Notes: generated from the sequence alone by a model not told the origin. A stretch of 64,000 bases of DNA from Chondrinema litorale (GCF_026250525.1 NZ_CP111043.1:62001-126000); one strand, 5' to 3'; shown: positions 18,750-28,331, numbered from the stretch's first letter. Program-made: numbers and translations.

Positions 18750-19962
18750 TTGTAGCTAATACTTTACTAATTATCTTTCCATCTTTCAAAACACTTTCTA
18801 TCTCATCTCCTACCTGCACCTCATCACCATTAATTACAGGTTTATTATTTTTTAAGGTGATACTATATCCTCGATTTAATAAATTTTGTGGATCAAGTTG
18901 AATCACTTGTCTTTCTAAAGATTCTAATTTCTGATTCTCGCTTTTTAAACGGTATTTTAATTCCTTACTTATCTCTAGCTCTAAACCAGCAATACCTCTT
19001 TGTTTCTGTTGCAGTGTTTTATTTCCAAGTCTTGAAATATCATTTTTTAGATCTTTCAAAAAACTTTTTTCATTGCTCAATTTATTAGAAGTTAACTGAG
19101 TAATTTCTTGATAAAACGTGGCAATTTCATTCCAATAAGTAAGTGCACGCTGAATTAAAAACTCAGCTACAGCGGTTGGCGTTTTTAGTGCTGCATTTGC
19201 CACAATATCACAAACAGACTCGTCTCTTTGATGGCCAATACCTGTCAACACTGGTAATTTGTGTACTGCAATTGCCTTGGCAAGTTCATAATCATTAAAT
19301 GCCTCTAAGTCTAGCCTCGAACCTCCTCCACGTATGATTATTACTGCATCAAAATCCTTTAAATTAATTTTATTAAGTTGATTTATTATTTCTGATACAG
19401 CTCTTTGCCCTTGTACACCAGCTTCAAATATTGTAGTATGAAAAATAAAATTCCAAGAGTTGTTTTCTAGCTGATTCATAAAATCTGTAAAACCAGCAGC
19501 TTCTTTAGAAGAAATAATTGCGAGCCTTTGCGGTACAACAGCTAAATTTATTTGCTTTTGTAAAGCTAGCAATTGCTCTTTTTCCAACTTCTCAAGCGTC
19601 TCTCTCCTTTTTAATTCGAGTGAACCTATAGTAAATTTTTCATCCAGATCAAGTACCATTAGCGATATGCCGTGTACCTCATGGTAAGTTACTCGAACCT
19701 GTACTAAAACTTCAGAACCTTCTTTTAAAATTTCAAAAATGCCATCACCCAAACTTTCATATAGTTTTTCAAAAGTATCTGCCCAAATGAGCCCTCTTGC
19801 TTTTGCAACTATTCTGTTTTCATCTTTTTGAACAAATTCTAGATAGGCATGCTCTCGCAATTGAAACTGTGCTAACTCAGCAGTAATCCAGAAATCTTTC
19901 TGAATTCCGTGAATCAGTTTTTGTATACTTTTATTGAGTTGTAAAAGGGTAAAATACTTCAA
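18730..19962 (-). CDS. xseA: Exodeoxyribonuclease VII large subunit
   Basis: XseA is the catalytic subunit of exonuclease VII, which removes single-stranded DNA during repair and tolerance of DNA damage. It has 410 residues. Residues 1-100 form an OB-fold nucleic-acid-binding domain (LLQLNKSIQKLIHGIQKDFW, a normal XseA start). The central Exonuc_VII_L domain has PQRLAIISSKEAAGFTDF, the DAVIIIRGGGSRLDLEAFNDYELAKAIA active-site-type motif and LTGIGHQRDESVCDIVA with catalytic-region HxRD-like residues. A coiled-coil region rich in Lys and Glu follows (about 290-350). The C-terminus ends in a small hypothetical OB-like segment. The gene overlaps xseB. No promoter motif with a perfect match was seen upstream. 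Confidence 0.95.
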   Translation of the reverse strand: MKYFTLLQLNKSIQKLIHGIQKDFWITAELAQFQLREHAYLEFVQKDENRIVAKARGLIWADTFEKLYESLGDGIFEILKEGSEVLVQVRVTYHEVHGISLMVLDLDEKFTIGSLELKRRETLEKLEKEQLLALQKQINLAVVPQRLAIISSKEAAGFTDFMNQLENNSWNFIFHTTIFEAGVQGQRAVSEIINQLNKINLKDFDAVIIIRGGGSRLDLEAFNDYELAKAIAVHKLPVLTGIGHQRDESVCDIVANAALKTPTAVAEFLIQRALTYWNEIATFYQEITQLTSNKLSNEKSFLKDLKNDISRLGNKTLQQKQRGIAGLELEISKELKYRLKSENQKLESLERQVIQLDPQNLLNRGYSITLKNNKPVINGDEVQVGDEIESVLKDGKIISKVLATNGKKRN

Positions 19963-20178
19963 TCCGAAAGTGTGATAATTGACTTCGCAATATAGCTAAA
20001 TTTATTAATAAAAACGAATTATAGCCGAAGCAAAAAGACGAGTCTTTGTATTTGATAATCAATTAGTTGTAACTGAATAAATTTATTATGACAATATTGA
20101 TACTTTTTGTCCTATTAAATTCGATTTTTTAGTGGGTTTTATTGAAATATGATGGTCTAAAACTTAGTTTTTTTATAT

Positions 20179-20216
20179 AAAAACAGCCTGCTAATTTTAA
20201 CTAACAGGCTGTTTTT
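20179..20216 (-). terminator. Rho-independent terminator of ppk1
   Basis: Twelve-bp perfect stem, 20179-20190 with 20205-20216, and 14-base loop. On the minus strand it ends in a T run, placing it 29 bases after the ppk1 stop. Confidence 0.85.
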
Positions 20217-20244
20217 AAAGCATTTAGATTGAATATTTACTAAA

Positions 20245-22320
20245 TCAATTATTACCTATTTCTTTTAGCCAATTGTAAATGGCCACTTGTGCTCTTAATC
20301 CGGTTTTTTCTTCTAACCGAATATTATCCATATCAGCATTTAGCATCACCGCTTTTGCATCATCATTTAATTGTAAATCTAGTATGTGCAAAATCTCTTT
20401 TTTAATCTTATCATTATAAATAGGATAGCAAACTTCTATTCTACGATACAAGTTTCTTTTCATCCAATCGGAAGAACCCAGATACAAATCGTTGTTTCCA
20501 TTATTATAGAATAAAAATGCCCTAGCATGCTCTAGATACATATCTACAATTCTTTTAATTTTTATATTCTCGCTAATACCTACTAAGCCAGGCCTTAAGC
20601 AACAAATACCTCTAATAATCAAATCTATTTCTACTCCTGCTTGCGATGCTTCATACAATTTATCAATCATCACTTTGTCTTCCAGATTATTGAGCTTAAT
20701 TAGAATGTATGCTTTTTTACCGCTCTTTGCAATTTCAATCTCATTTTCTATAGCTTCAATAAATCGCTCTTGTAAATTTACTTGAGCTACTAACAAATGC
20801 TTTAGCTCTGGTGTATCGTTTCTTTTACCCAAAAACCTGAAAACTGATTTCAATTCCAAATTCATTTCTTCATTAGCAGAAAACAGCCCATGATCGGCAT
20901 AAATAGTAGCCGTTTTCTCATTAAAATTACCCGTACCATAAAACGCATAGCGCTTTTTAATGCCATCTTTTATTCTGGTAACCAAAGCAATTTTTGCATG
21001 CACTTTTAAACCCGGAATACTAAAGTAGATTTCTACACCAGCCTTCTCCATTTCTGCTGCCCAACGCAAATTATTTGCTTCATCAAAGCGAGCCTTAACC
21101 TCTACAAATACACTTACCTTTTTGCCATTTTTAGCTGCACTAATTAGAGCATTTGCAATAAGTGAATTAGATGCAATTCGGTATACGGTTACTTTAATTT
21201 CCTCCACATAAGGATCGATGGCAGACTCATTAAAAAACCTTAAAACATTATCGTAAGACTGATAAGGGAAATGGAAAATTAAATCTTCTGTATCCATAGC
21301 ATCAAAAAAAGAATCGTATTGCTCAAATTTTTGATGCTCTAAAGGCAAATATCTCTTCTCTTGTAAAGCAGGTTTTAAAGGATTAGGCAAAGCGAAGAAA
21401 TCATAGAAATTATGATATTTTCCACCAGATACAATTTCCTCATTTTCTATATTTAATGCACTCGTTAAAAAAGAGAGAATATTTTCGGGCATAGTGCTAT
21501 CGTATAAAAATCTACTTGGTGGCCCTATATTTCTTTTAGATAAGTGCTTGCTTATTTTTTCTATTAAATCGCCTTCATATTCATCTTCGATTTGTAAATC
21601 TGCATCTCTATTTATTTTAATGCTGTAAGAATTTTTTACTTTGAAACCGGGAAATACCGTTTTCAGGTTCATTTTAATTACATCATCAAGAAATATAAAA
21701 TACTGCTTTCCATTAAGTTCTGGTAATTGCAGAAACCTATCGAGATCGTTAGATGGAATATTGATCAAACCATATTGCACTTCTTCTGGAGTATCTTCTC
21801 TACAAAGTTCTACTATAAAATATAAACACCTGTTTTCGAGAAATGGAGTTTTATTTTCTGGTTTAAGTAAAACAGGCTGTAAATAAGCCAACACTTTACT
21901 TCTAAAAAAACTGGTTATATATTTCTTATGAATTTCAGATGTTGGAGCATCATCATATAGAATTATGCTTTTTTCTGACAGTGCAGGAATTAGCTCTTCT
22001 CTAAAAATTCTACCAAACTCTTGTTGCTGTTGGTCTACCTCTTTATGTATTAACTGTAAAAGTTCCTTTGGTTCAAAGCCTAGATTCTTATTTATCTTCT
22101 TTTTATTTATTTCACCTAAACTCTGTATAGCAGCTACTCTAACTCTAAAAAATTCGTCTAGATTAGATGAATAAATTGCTAAAAACTTAATTCTCTCATA
22201 TAATGGAACTCTGCGGTCTAATGCCTCAATTAATAATCTCTTATTAAAACTTAACCAACTTAAGTCACGGTTAAAATAACTGGTTGCATCCATTACTGAT
22301 GTACTTTCCTCATTTATCAT
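20245..22320 (-). CDS. ppk1: Polyphosphate kinase 1
   Basis: PPK1 reversibly polymerises ATP gamma-phosphates into polyphosphate at the inner membrane. I take the ATG at 22320 (691 residues), which is close to the usual 690-700; an upstream TTG at 22350 would add ten residues. The N-terminal domain starts YFNRDLSWLSFNKRLLIEAL. The middle and head domains contain FHFPYQSYDNVLRFFNESA and VYRIASNSLIANALISAAKNGK. The first phospholipase-D-like catalytic domain has the autophosphorylated His in FSIPGLKVHAKIALV, and the second contains ICCLRPG and YLGSSDWMKRNLYRRIE, the second conserved set. All catalytic elements look intact. No neighbouring PhoU, Ppx or PPK2 is present. Confidence 0.95.
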   Translation of the reverse strand: MINEESTSVMDATSYFNRDLSWLSFNKRLLIEALDRRVPLYERIKFLAIYSSNLDEFFRVRVAAIQSLGEINKKKINKNLGFEPKELLQLIHKEVDQQQQEFGRIFREELIPALSEKSIILYDDAPTSEIHKKYITSFFRSKVLAYLQPVLLKPENKTPFLENRCLYFIVELCREDTPEEVQYGLINIPSNDLDRFLQLPELNGKQYFIFLDDVIKMNLKTVFPGFKVKNSYSIKINRDADLQIEDEYEGDLIEKISKHLSKRNIGPPSRFLYDSTMPENILSFLTSALNIENEEIVSGGKYHNFYDFFALPNPLKPALQEKRYLPLEHQKFEQYDSFFDAMDTEDLIFHFPYQSYDNVLRFFNESAIDPYVEEIKVTVYRIASNSLIANALISAAKNGKKVSVFVEVKARFDEANNLRWAAEMEKAGVEIYFSIPGLKVHAKIALVTRIKDGIKKRYAFYGTGNFNEKTATIYADHGLFSANEEMNLELKSVFRFLGKRNDTPELKHLLVAQVNLQERFIEAIENEIEIAKSGKKAYILIKLNNLEDKVMIDKLYEASQAGVEIDLIIRGICCLRPGLVGISENIKIKRIVDMYLEHARAFLFYNNGNNDLYLGSSDWMKRNLYRRIEVCYPIYNDKIKKEILHILDLQLNDDAKAVMLNADMDNIRLEEKTGLRAQVAIYNWLKEIGNN

Positions 22321-22446
22321 TCCCAAAAAAAATTTTATTAGATAAACCAATTATAATTAATAGTGTCACAAAAATGAATAAACTTTTTATGACTAAATAG
22401 TAAACTAAATATGAAATGATACTTAGTTTAGCCTAACTAACTTGGT

Positions 22447-22476
22447 TTTGAGGATGTCAAAATAGGTTTAACTTTG
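22447..22476 (+). promoter_or_regulatory. Bacteroidota-type promoter of the palmitoyltransferase-family gene
   Basis: TTTG at 22447-22450 and a perfect TAnnTTTG (TAACTTTG) at 22469-22476, 18 bases apart, match the Bacteroidota sigma-70-like -33/-7 consensus. Transcription would begin near 22483, about 34 bases before the start codon. Confidence 0.8.
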
Positions 22477-22516
22477 CATATCAAAATCTAATATTAGAAA
22501 ATTAACATTAGGATAA

Positions 22517-23764
22517 ATGGATTTATTCGAAAAAATACAACTTGACAGGGGGCCTCTAGGTCAATACGCACAATTGGCTCATGGATATTTTGCATTCCCT
22601 AAATTAGAAGGTGAGATTGCACCAAGAATGCAATTTAGAGGCAAAGAAGTTCTTACATGGAGCCTTAACAACTATCTGGGATTAGCCAACCATCCCGAAA
22701 TTAGAAAGTCTGATGCTGAAGCTGCTGAAAAATATGGATTGGCATATCCGATGGGTTCTAGAATGATGTCTGGTAACTCAAATCTAATAGAAGAGTTTGA
22801 ATCTCAAATAAGTGAATTTGTAGGGAAAGAAGATACAGTAGTATTAAACTTTGGTTATCAGGGTATTATGTCTGCTATCGATGCTTTGCTAGATAGAAAA
22901 GATGTAGTAGTTTACGACTCAGATTGCCATGCTTGTATTATTGATGGTTTGAGAATGCACTTGGGTAAAAGATTTGTTTTCCCTCATAATGATATTGAAA
23001 ACTGTGAGAAACAACTTTCAAGAGCTACTAAATTAGTTGAAGAAACTGGTGGTTCTATATTAGTTATTACAGAAGGTGTTTTTGGAATGTTGGGCGATCA
23101 AGGAGACCTAAAAGGTATCGTTGAATTAAAGAAAAAATTCCAATTTAGATTAATGGTAGACGACGCTCACGGTTTCGGTACAATGGGTAAAACTGGTGCT
23201 GGTACTGGCGAAGAGCAAGGTGTACAAGACGAAATCGACGTATACTTCTCTACTTTTGCAAAATCTATGGCAAGCATTGGCGCATTTATTTCTAGTAAAG
23301 AAAATGTGATCGATTACTTAAGATATAACATGCGTTCTCAAATTTTCGCTAAAACGCTTCCTTCTTCTCTAGTAGTTGGAAACATGAAAAGGCTTGAGAT
23401 GTTGAGAAATAGCCCTGAGCAAAAAGATAAGTTGTGGGCAGTAGTAAACGCATTACAATCAGGATTAAGAGAAAGAGGCTTCAATTTAGGACAAACTCAA
23501 TCTCCGGTAACTCCTGTAATTTTAAGTGGCGGACCAAACGAAGCAGCTCACTTAATTATCGACCTAAGAGAGAAATTCCATATTTTCTGCTCTGTAGTTG
23601 TTTACCCAGTAGTTCCTAAAGATGTGATTATGTTGAGAATTATCCCAACTGCATCTCACTCATTAGAAGATGTACAGGAAACAATTAATGCTTTCGAGCA
23701 AGTGAAAGACAAATTACAAAGTGGAGTTTACGCAAATACAGAACTACAACCAATGCAGTTCTAA
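22517..23764 (+). CDS. Alpha-oxoamine synthase family enzyme (serine palmitoyltransferase-like)
   Basis: This 415-residue enzyme belongs to the pyridoxal-phosphate alpha-oxoamine synthases, which condense an amino acid with acyl-CoA. Visible motifs include NNYLGLANHPE, the YPMGSRMMSGN cluster, FGYQG, SDCHACIIDG, the cofactor-binding VDDAHGFGTMG and the Schiff-base lysine in STFAKSMASIGAF. In Cytophagales the closest relatives are serine palmitoyltransferases (sphingolipid synthesis) and cysteate acyltransferases that make capnine-type sulfonolipids. The 2-amino-3-ketobutyrate ligase or 8-amino-7-oxononanoate synthase roles are less likely because biotin or threonine genes are not nearby. A strong promoter lies just upstream and a terminator just after. 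I am confident in the family but not in the substrate. Confidence 0.85.
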   Translation: MDLFEKIQLDRGPLGQYAQLAHGYFAFPKLEGEIAPRMQFRGKEVLTWSLNNYLGLANHPEIRKSDAEAAEKYGLAYPMGSRMMSGNSNLIEEFESQISEFVGKEDTVVLNFGYQGIMSAIDALLDRKDVVVYDSDCHACIIDGLRMHLGKRFVFPHNDIENCEKQLSRATKLVEETGGSILVITEGVFGMLGDQGDLKGIVELKKKFQFRLMVDDAHGFGTMGKTGAGTGEEQGVQDEIDVYFSTFAKSMASIGAFISSKENVIDYLRYNMRSQIFAKTLPSSLVVGNMKRLEMLRNSPEQKDKLWAVVNALQSGLRERGFNLGQTQSPVTPVILSGGPNEAAHLIIDLREKFHIFCSVVVYPVVPKDVIMLRIIPTASHSLEDVQETINAFEQVKDKLQSGVYANTELQPMQF

Positions 23765-23794
23765 GTAAATTCTAACATTATAAATTAATTAGAG

Positions 23795-23830
23795 ACCTGC
23801 TCTGTGTAATGCACAGGGCAGGTTTTTTTA
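23795..23830 (+). terminator. Terminator after the palmitoyltransferase-family gene
   Basis: ACCTGCTCTGTG (23795-23806) pairs with CACAGGGCAGGT (ending 23823) with one mispair, followed by T7. Confidence 0.88.
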
Positions 23831-23926
23831 TTTTATCTGAAATATGTATTTTTAGTAAGCCATCAGATTAAACTAGCAACAAGACTCATCCTTACGCATA
23901 TTTTTCACTCAAAATACACGTCGCTT

Positions 23927-24715
23927 ATGAAAAACTCTACTACGCTATTTAGTTTTTTAGTCAGTTTAATCTTAGTTCATTTTTCAGTTTATGCACAAGA
24001 CGCTACTTATTTTGATGCATTTGAAACTGACAGTTTTACTTCTGAAAATGGAGGAATTCTACCCTATCGCTTACTTAAACCATTAGAATATGACGCCGAC
24101 AAAAAATATCCTTTGGTGATATTTTTACATGGTTCAGGAGAAAGAGGCGAAGATAATTCCTCACAGCTTAAAAATGCAGCAAGTGTTTTTTTAGATGAGG
24201 AAATTAGAGAAAAATACCCTGCATTTGTTTTAGCACCTCAATGCCCAGAAAACGACAGATGGTCTTTACACCACGAAGGAGATATTACTGAAAAATATTT
24301 TCTAAGTGAAGAACCTTCTGAAACGATGAAGCTGCTTATGGAACTCATACAGTCCACACAAGAATCTTATAATATTGATGAAAAAAGGCTGTATGTAACA
24401 GGACTCTCTATGGGCGGCCAAGGCGTATATGATCTTTTACTTAGAAATTCAGACACCTTTGCTGCGGCAGTAGTTGTTTGCAGTTTTACAGACATTAGAA
24501 AAGCAGGTGCTTTGGTAGATACCCCTATCTGGATTTTTCATGGAGAAGACGACAATGTAGTTCCAGTAGACAATGCTCGGGTAATGGTAAATACACTTGA
24601 TGTTTTAGGTGCAAAACCTCGTTATACAGAATACACAGCAACCGGACACAATTCTTGGGATAAAGCCTTTTCTGAAGAAAAACTTTTCCCTTGGTTATTC
24701 AAGAAAAAACTTTAA
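23927..24715 (+). CDS. Exported alpha/beta hydrolase (dienelactone hydrolase / carboxylesterase type)
   Basis: The protein has 262 residues with a signal peptide (about 1-22, ending VYAQ). The mature part is an alpha/beta hydrolase: oxyanion-hole motif HGSGERGED near 60-70, nucleophile Ser in GLSMGGQG, acid Asp in FHGEDDNVVP, and catalytic His in GHNSWDKAF near the C-terminus. It belongs to the phospholipase/carboxylesterase-like branch often annotated as prolyl oligopeptidase family. A periplasmic or outer-membrane-exposed esterase acting on sugar or peptide esters is plausible; no substrate can be assigned. It is monocistronic, in a region that continues with an exported peptidase. Confidence 0.88.
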   Translation: MKNSTTLFSFLVSLILVHFSVYAQDATYFDAFETDSFTSENGGILPYRLLKPLEYDADKKYPLVIFLHGSGERGEDNSSQLKNAASVFLDEEIREKYPAFVLAPQCPENDRWSLHHEGDITEKYFLSEEPSETMKLLMELIQSTQESYNIDEKRLYVTGLSMGGQGVYDLLLRNSDTFAAAVVVCSFTDIRKAGALVDTPIWIFHGEDDNVVPVDNARVMVNTLDVLGAKPRYTEYTATGHNSWDKAFSEEKLFPWLFKKKL

Positions 24716-24726
24716 TAAAAAATATG

Positions 24727-24757
24727 AAAAGAGGTTCAAATGAGCCTCTTTTTTTTG
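24727..24757 (+). terminator. Terminator after the hydrolase gene
   Basis: A stem of about 12 bp (24727-24738 with 24741-24752), with one G-T wobble, is followed by an uninterrupted T run. Confidence 0.8.
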
Positions 24758-24828
24758 TCTTTATCTTCATAAAAATAGCAACTTGTTATAACTTGTCGCT
24801 GATTATTTAAATTATTAAAACCACATTT

Positions 24829-27036
24829 ATGAAGGTAAAATTATCTGCAACAATCGCAGCATTGCTGCTTGCCAGTATTGCAGTTTTTGCACAAGACAAA
24901 ACGCTAACCGGCTTTACTACAGAAAACACCAACAAAGAATTCGAACTCGAAAAAGAGTTTGATAGCTATTTAAAAGCTGAAAACCTCAGAGAATGGATGA
25001 AAATCCTCACAGATGAACCGCACCATGTGGGCTCACCTTACGGTAAAAAGAATGCAGATTTTATGGCTGCAAAATTTAAAGAATGGGGTTATGATACTGA
25101 AATTGAAGAGTATCAAGTATTATTTCCAACACCTGCCGAAAGAGTACTCGAATTAACTTATCCAACTAAATACAAAGCAGGATTACGTGAACCAGCATTA
25201 AAAGAAGACGCTACTTCATCCTTACAAAAATTACAACTGCCCGTTTACAATTGCTTCTCTGCAGATGGCGATGTAACCGGAGAGTTGGTATTTGTAAACT
25301 ACGGCATTCCTTCTGATTACGAAGAGTTGAAGAAACTTGGAATTGATGTAAAAGGAAAAATCGTAATTGCTAAGTACGGAGGTTCTTGGAGAGGTATAAA
25401 ACCAAAAGTTGCTGCTGAGAATGGTGCTATTGGTTGTATTATTTACTCAGACCCAAAAGACGATGGTTATTTTAGAGGAGATGTTTATCCGAAAGGACCA
25501 TTTAAAAATGAATATGGCGCACAAAGAGGTTCTGTATTAGATATGCCGCTTTACCCAGGAGATCCTCTAACCCCTGGCTATGGAGCAACCAAAGATGCAA
25601 AAAGAATTGCAATGGAAGAAGCTCCTACTCTATTAACGATTCCTGTTTTGCCTATTTCTTATAAAGATGCCGAACCACTTTTAGCAGCTATGGGTGGCCC
25701 TGTAATTCCAGATAGCTGGAAAGGTGCCTTGCCTATTACCTACCATGCAGGACCGGGACCGGCTACTGTTCACTTAAAATTGAAATTCAACTGGGATTTA
25801 AAACCGGCATACAATGTAATTGCTAAAATGAAAGGTTCTGAATTTCCTGATGAATGGATTATTAGAGGAAACCACCATGATGCATGGGTTAATGGAGCAA
25901 GTGATCCAGTAAGTGGAATGGTTGCCGTAATGGAAGAAGCAAGAGCAATTTCTGAGCTTACTAAAAAAGGATGGAAACCAAAAAGAACATTAATCTTTTG
26001 TGCTTGGGATGCAGAAGAACCTGGTTTACTTGGCTCAACAGAATGGGTAGAAGACCACCAAGATGAATTAAAAGATAAAGCAGTTGTATATATCAACTCA
26101 GATGGAAACGGTAGAGGTTTTTTATATGCAGGTGGTTCGCATACACTTGAAAAATTTTTTGGAGAGATTGCAAGAGATGTAATTGATCCGCAAAAAGGGA
26201 TTTCTGTTGCAAAACGTAGAGAAGCTTATATGCAAGTAAATGGAATACCTTATTCAGAATTTAAGCTATCTGCTTTAGGTTCAGGTTCAGATTATTCTCC
26301 TTTTATACAACACTTAGGTATAGCCTCTTTAAACATTGGCTATGGTGGAGAAAATGCTGGTGGTGAATACCATTCAATCTACGATTCATTCGATCATTAT
26401 GTAAGATTTAAAGACCCTGATTTTCAATACGGAGTAGCACTTTGCCAAACTGGCGGAAGAACTACATTACGCTTTGCAAATGCAGATTATTTACCATTTG
26501 AGTTTAGCAAACTGGCTAGTACAGTTTCAACTTATGCAGATGAGGTGATGAAACTAGCTGACCAACTACGTGAATCAACTATAAAAGAAAACAAAATGAT
26601 TACAGATGGTATTTACGAAGCTTATTCAGACCCTAAGAAAACTTTTATAATTCCAGAAGTAAAGGATGAGGTTCCTTATTTTAACTTTGCTCCGCTACAA
26701 AATTCGTTAGAGAAATTACAAGTAACAGCTTCAACAGTTTCAACTTTGCTAGACCAAAATAAAGCTGAAAGTAAAGAGCTTGACAAAATGCTTTACCAAA
26801 GCGAGAGACACTTCACAAAGGAAGCAGGTTTACCTATAAGACCTTGGTATAAGCACCATTTATATGCTCCGGGTTTCTATACTGGTTATGGTGTTAAAAC
26901 TTTACCTGGTGTGAGAGAAGCAATCGAACAAAGAGACTGGGATTTAACAGAAGAGCAAATCAAAATTTTAGCTGATGTTTTAGATGATTTTACCAAACAT
27001 CTAAATAAAATAAAAACTAGCTTACAAAGTGAATAA
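24829..27036 (+). CDS. Exported M28-family metallopeptidase (glutamate carboxypeptidase II-like)
   Basis: The protein has 735 residues with a signal peptide (MKVKLSATIAALLLASIAVF, cleaved after FAQ). A protease-associated (PA) insertion lies in about 115-300. The M28 catalytic domain supplies the di-zinc ligands: HDAWVNGASDP (His and bridging Asp), WDAEEPGLLG (catalytic Glu then Glu ligand), NSDGNGRGF (Asp) and GGEYHSIYDSFDHY (His). The C-terminal about 150 residues are the transferrin-receptor-like dimerisation domain (DLTEEQIKILADVLDDF). The architecture matches PSMA/GCPII, which removes C-terminal glutamate from peptides. A periplasmic peptide-recycling role is likely. A short hairpin follows. 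Confidence 0.92.
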   Translation: MKVKLSATIAALLLASIAVFAQDKTLTGFTTENTNKEFELEKEFDSYLKAENLREWMKILTDEPHHVGSPYGKKNADFMAAKFKEWGYDTEIEEYQVLFPTPAERVLELTYPTKYKAGLREPALKEDATSSLQKLQLPVYNCFSADGDVTGELVFVNYGIPSDYEELKKLGIDVKGKIVIAKYGGSWRGIKPKVAAENGAIGCIIYSDPKDDGYFRGDVYPKGPFKNEYGAQRGSVLDMPLYPGDPLTPGYGATKDAKRIAMEEAPTLLTIPVLPISYKDAEPLLAAMGGPVIPDSWKGALPITYHAGPGPATVHLKLKFNWDLKPAYNVIAKMKGSEFPDEWIIRGNHHDAWVNGASDPVSGMVAVMEEARAISELTKKGWKPKRTLIFCAWDAEEPGLLGSTEWVEDHQDELKDKAVVYINSDGNGRGFLYAGGSHTLEKFFGEIARDVIDPQKGISVAKRREAYMQVNGIPYSEFKLSALGSGSDYSPFIQHLGIASLNIGYGGENAGGEYHSIYDSFDHYVRFKDPDFQYGVALCQTGGRTTLRFANADYLPFEFSKLASTVSTYADEVMKLADQLRESTIKENKMITDGIYEAYSDPKKTFIIPEVKDEVPYFNFAPLQNSLEKLQVTASTVSTLLDQNKAESKELDKMLYQSERHFTKEAGLPIRPWYKHHLYAPGFYTGYGVKTLPGVREAIEQRDWDLTEEQIKILADVLDDFTKHLNKIKTSLQSE

Positions 27037-27043
27037 AATTAAA

Positions 27044-27069
27044 AAAGCCACTCTAAGTAGAGTGGCTTT
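27044..27069. terminator. Hairpin between the M28 peptidase and GNAT genes
   Basis: A perfect 12-bp stem (27044-27055 with 27058-27069) lies between two converging genes. The leftward side has an A run on the plus strand, so the terminator is strongest for the minus-strand gene; the rightward T tract is short. Confidence 0.8.
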
Positions 27070-27093
27070 ACAATATTTATATAATTCTATATT

Positions 27094-27603
27094 TTAAGTC
27101 GTTACGAGCTCTTTTTCCTTCATAGAATTTACAATTTGCTTTCTGCTTAATTCACAATTTATCCAATCTGGATCTAGCTCTGCATCTATATTTTCGTAAA
27201 ACCCAATCGCAGAATGATTATCTTCAGCAACTTGCCATTTCATTTTCTGCGCACCACATTTAATCACTTCGTCTGATAATGCTTCCATAAACATTTTACC
27301 AATACCTTTTCCTCTATGTGATTTGGTTATAATAAGATCTTCTAGGTACAAACTTTTACCCTTCCAAGTAGAATAAGTAAAATAATATATAGCCGTACCC
27401 ACAATTTCACCATTGTCTTCTGCAACAAAAAACCTAAAAAATGGCTTTTCGCCAAAACCGTCAGCAAGCATTTGTTCCGGAGAATTACTGATGTAATCCG
27501 GATTATGCTTGTGATGTATCGCCAGTTCTTCTACTAACTGATACATCGATTTAATGTCATTATTTGTTCCTTTTCTGATAATAATTTCTTTTTGGAAATT
27601 CAT
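27094..27603 (-). CDS. GNAT N-acetyltransferase (spermidine/diamine type)
   Basis: The protein has 169 residues. GNAT features in order: IRKGTNNDIKSMYQLVEELA (N-terminal strand-helix), the YFTYSTWKGKSLYLEDLIIT core, motif A with HRGKGIGKMFMEAL (acetyl-CoA binding R/Q-x-x-G-x-G), and WQVAEDNHSAIGFYEN (motif B). The Y-L-E-D-L-x-I stretch and FY-x-x-x-G/D-A end resemble the diamine/spermidine N-acetyltransferase subgroup, but other small amines or ribosomal substrates cannot be excluded. It stands alone between a large non-coding region and the peptidase gene. Good confidence in family, modest in substrate. Confidence 0.85.
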   Translation of the reverse strand: MNFQKEIIIRKGTNNDIKSMYQLVEELAIHHKHNPDYISNSPEQMLADGFGEKPFFRFFVAEDNGEIVGTAIYYFTYSTWKGKSLYLEDLIITKSHRGKGIGKMFMEALSDEVIKCGAQKMKWQVAEDNHSAIGFYENIDAELDPDWINCELSRKQIVNSMKEKELVTT

Positions 27604-28331
27604 TAATCTAGAATTTTTTAAGTTTCGACCTGAAAACGGGGATTAGATTTCCCGATCTCAACTTTTTAGTTATTTGTTTAACATAACTTCCCCTAAAAAA
27701 AAATCCCACTATATAATTAGTACATTAGTGAGATCTGCTTGCATATGTATTTAATTTGTGTTAGTACAAAGGTATCAATTATTTAATACAAGCAAAAAGT
27801 AAATCAATTTCTGCATTAAAGTAGACCTTTATACTTACCAATTAACAAAATGAGTTTTAAATAATTTCCTGATATATAATACTTAACAATATATTTTTTT
27901 TATTGTTTGTTTTTGTTCAGCTACATGTTAACAACATTCTCTGCACTAAAATCTCTTGTGCTCAAAAATATCTTTACACATAAAATGATTAACAAGTATT
28001 CATATAAAGTAAGAAATAAGACTTTATATGATTGAATTACTGTTACTTAAAATGAAAAATACTTTATTAAGCCCAAAAATTTATTATTAAAACCTACACT
28101 TTACAAGTATTTATCACATCTTTAAAGCAAAAGTTACATTTAATATTTAAGCCATTTATATGGCATAATATTATGAGAAATTTTAACAGAGATTAATTAA
28201 ATAAGGGAGAAATAATATTCCTTAAAAGAATATGTGGGGAGGATATCAAATTACGGGTGTGCTATGTTATACACAAAGTAATTCCTGACTCCCCAAGACT
28301 GGAGCCAGGAATATTTTCAATATTTTCTAGA
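27604..28331. other. 728-bp non-coding region with a structured 3' segment
   Basis: No open frame with protein-like composition was found. From 28195 to 28318 it is less AT-rich and contains hairpin-forming sequences: TGGGGAG (28235-28241) complements CTCCCCA (28289-28295), and ATTCCTG-x-CTCC (28281-28292) complements GGAG-x-CAGGAAT (28301-28312) with one mispair. Both pairings compete for the same bases. The remainder is AT-rich and featureless. It could be the 3' end of the leftward small-gene transcript or a small RNA. Confidence 0.5.
28281..28312. terminator. Imperfect hairpin downstream of the small exported genes
   Basis: Seven plus four base pairs around one A-C mismatch and an 8-base loop. 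It lies 20 bases after the stop of the leftward 81-codon gene. The T tract is weak in both directions, so termination is plausible but not certain. Confidence 0.5.

Noticed and set aside
22320..22350. N-terminal extension of ppk1 to a TTG
   Set aside because: The ATG at 22320 gives the usual family length and N-terminus; the extra ten residues are hydrophobic and not conserved in the family as far as I know.
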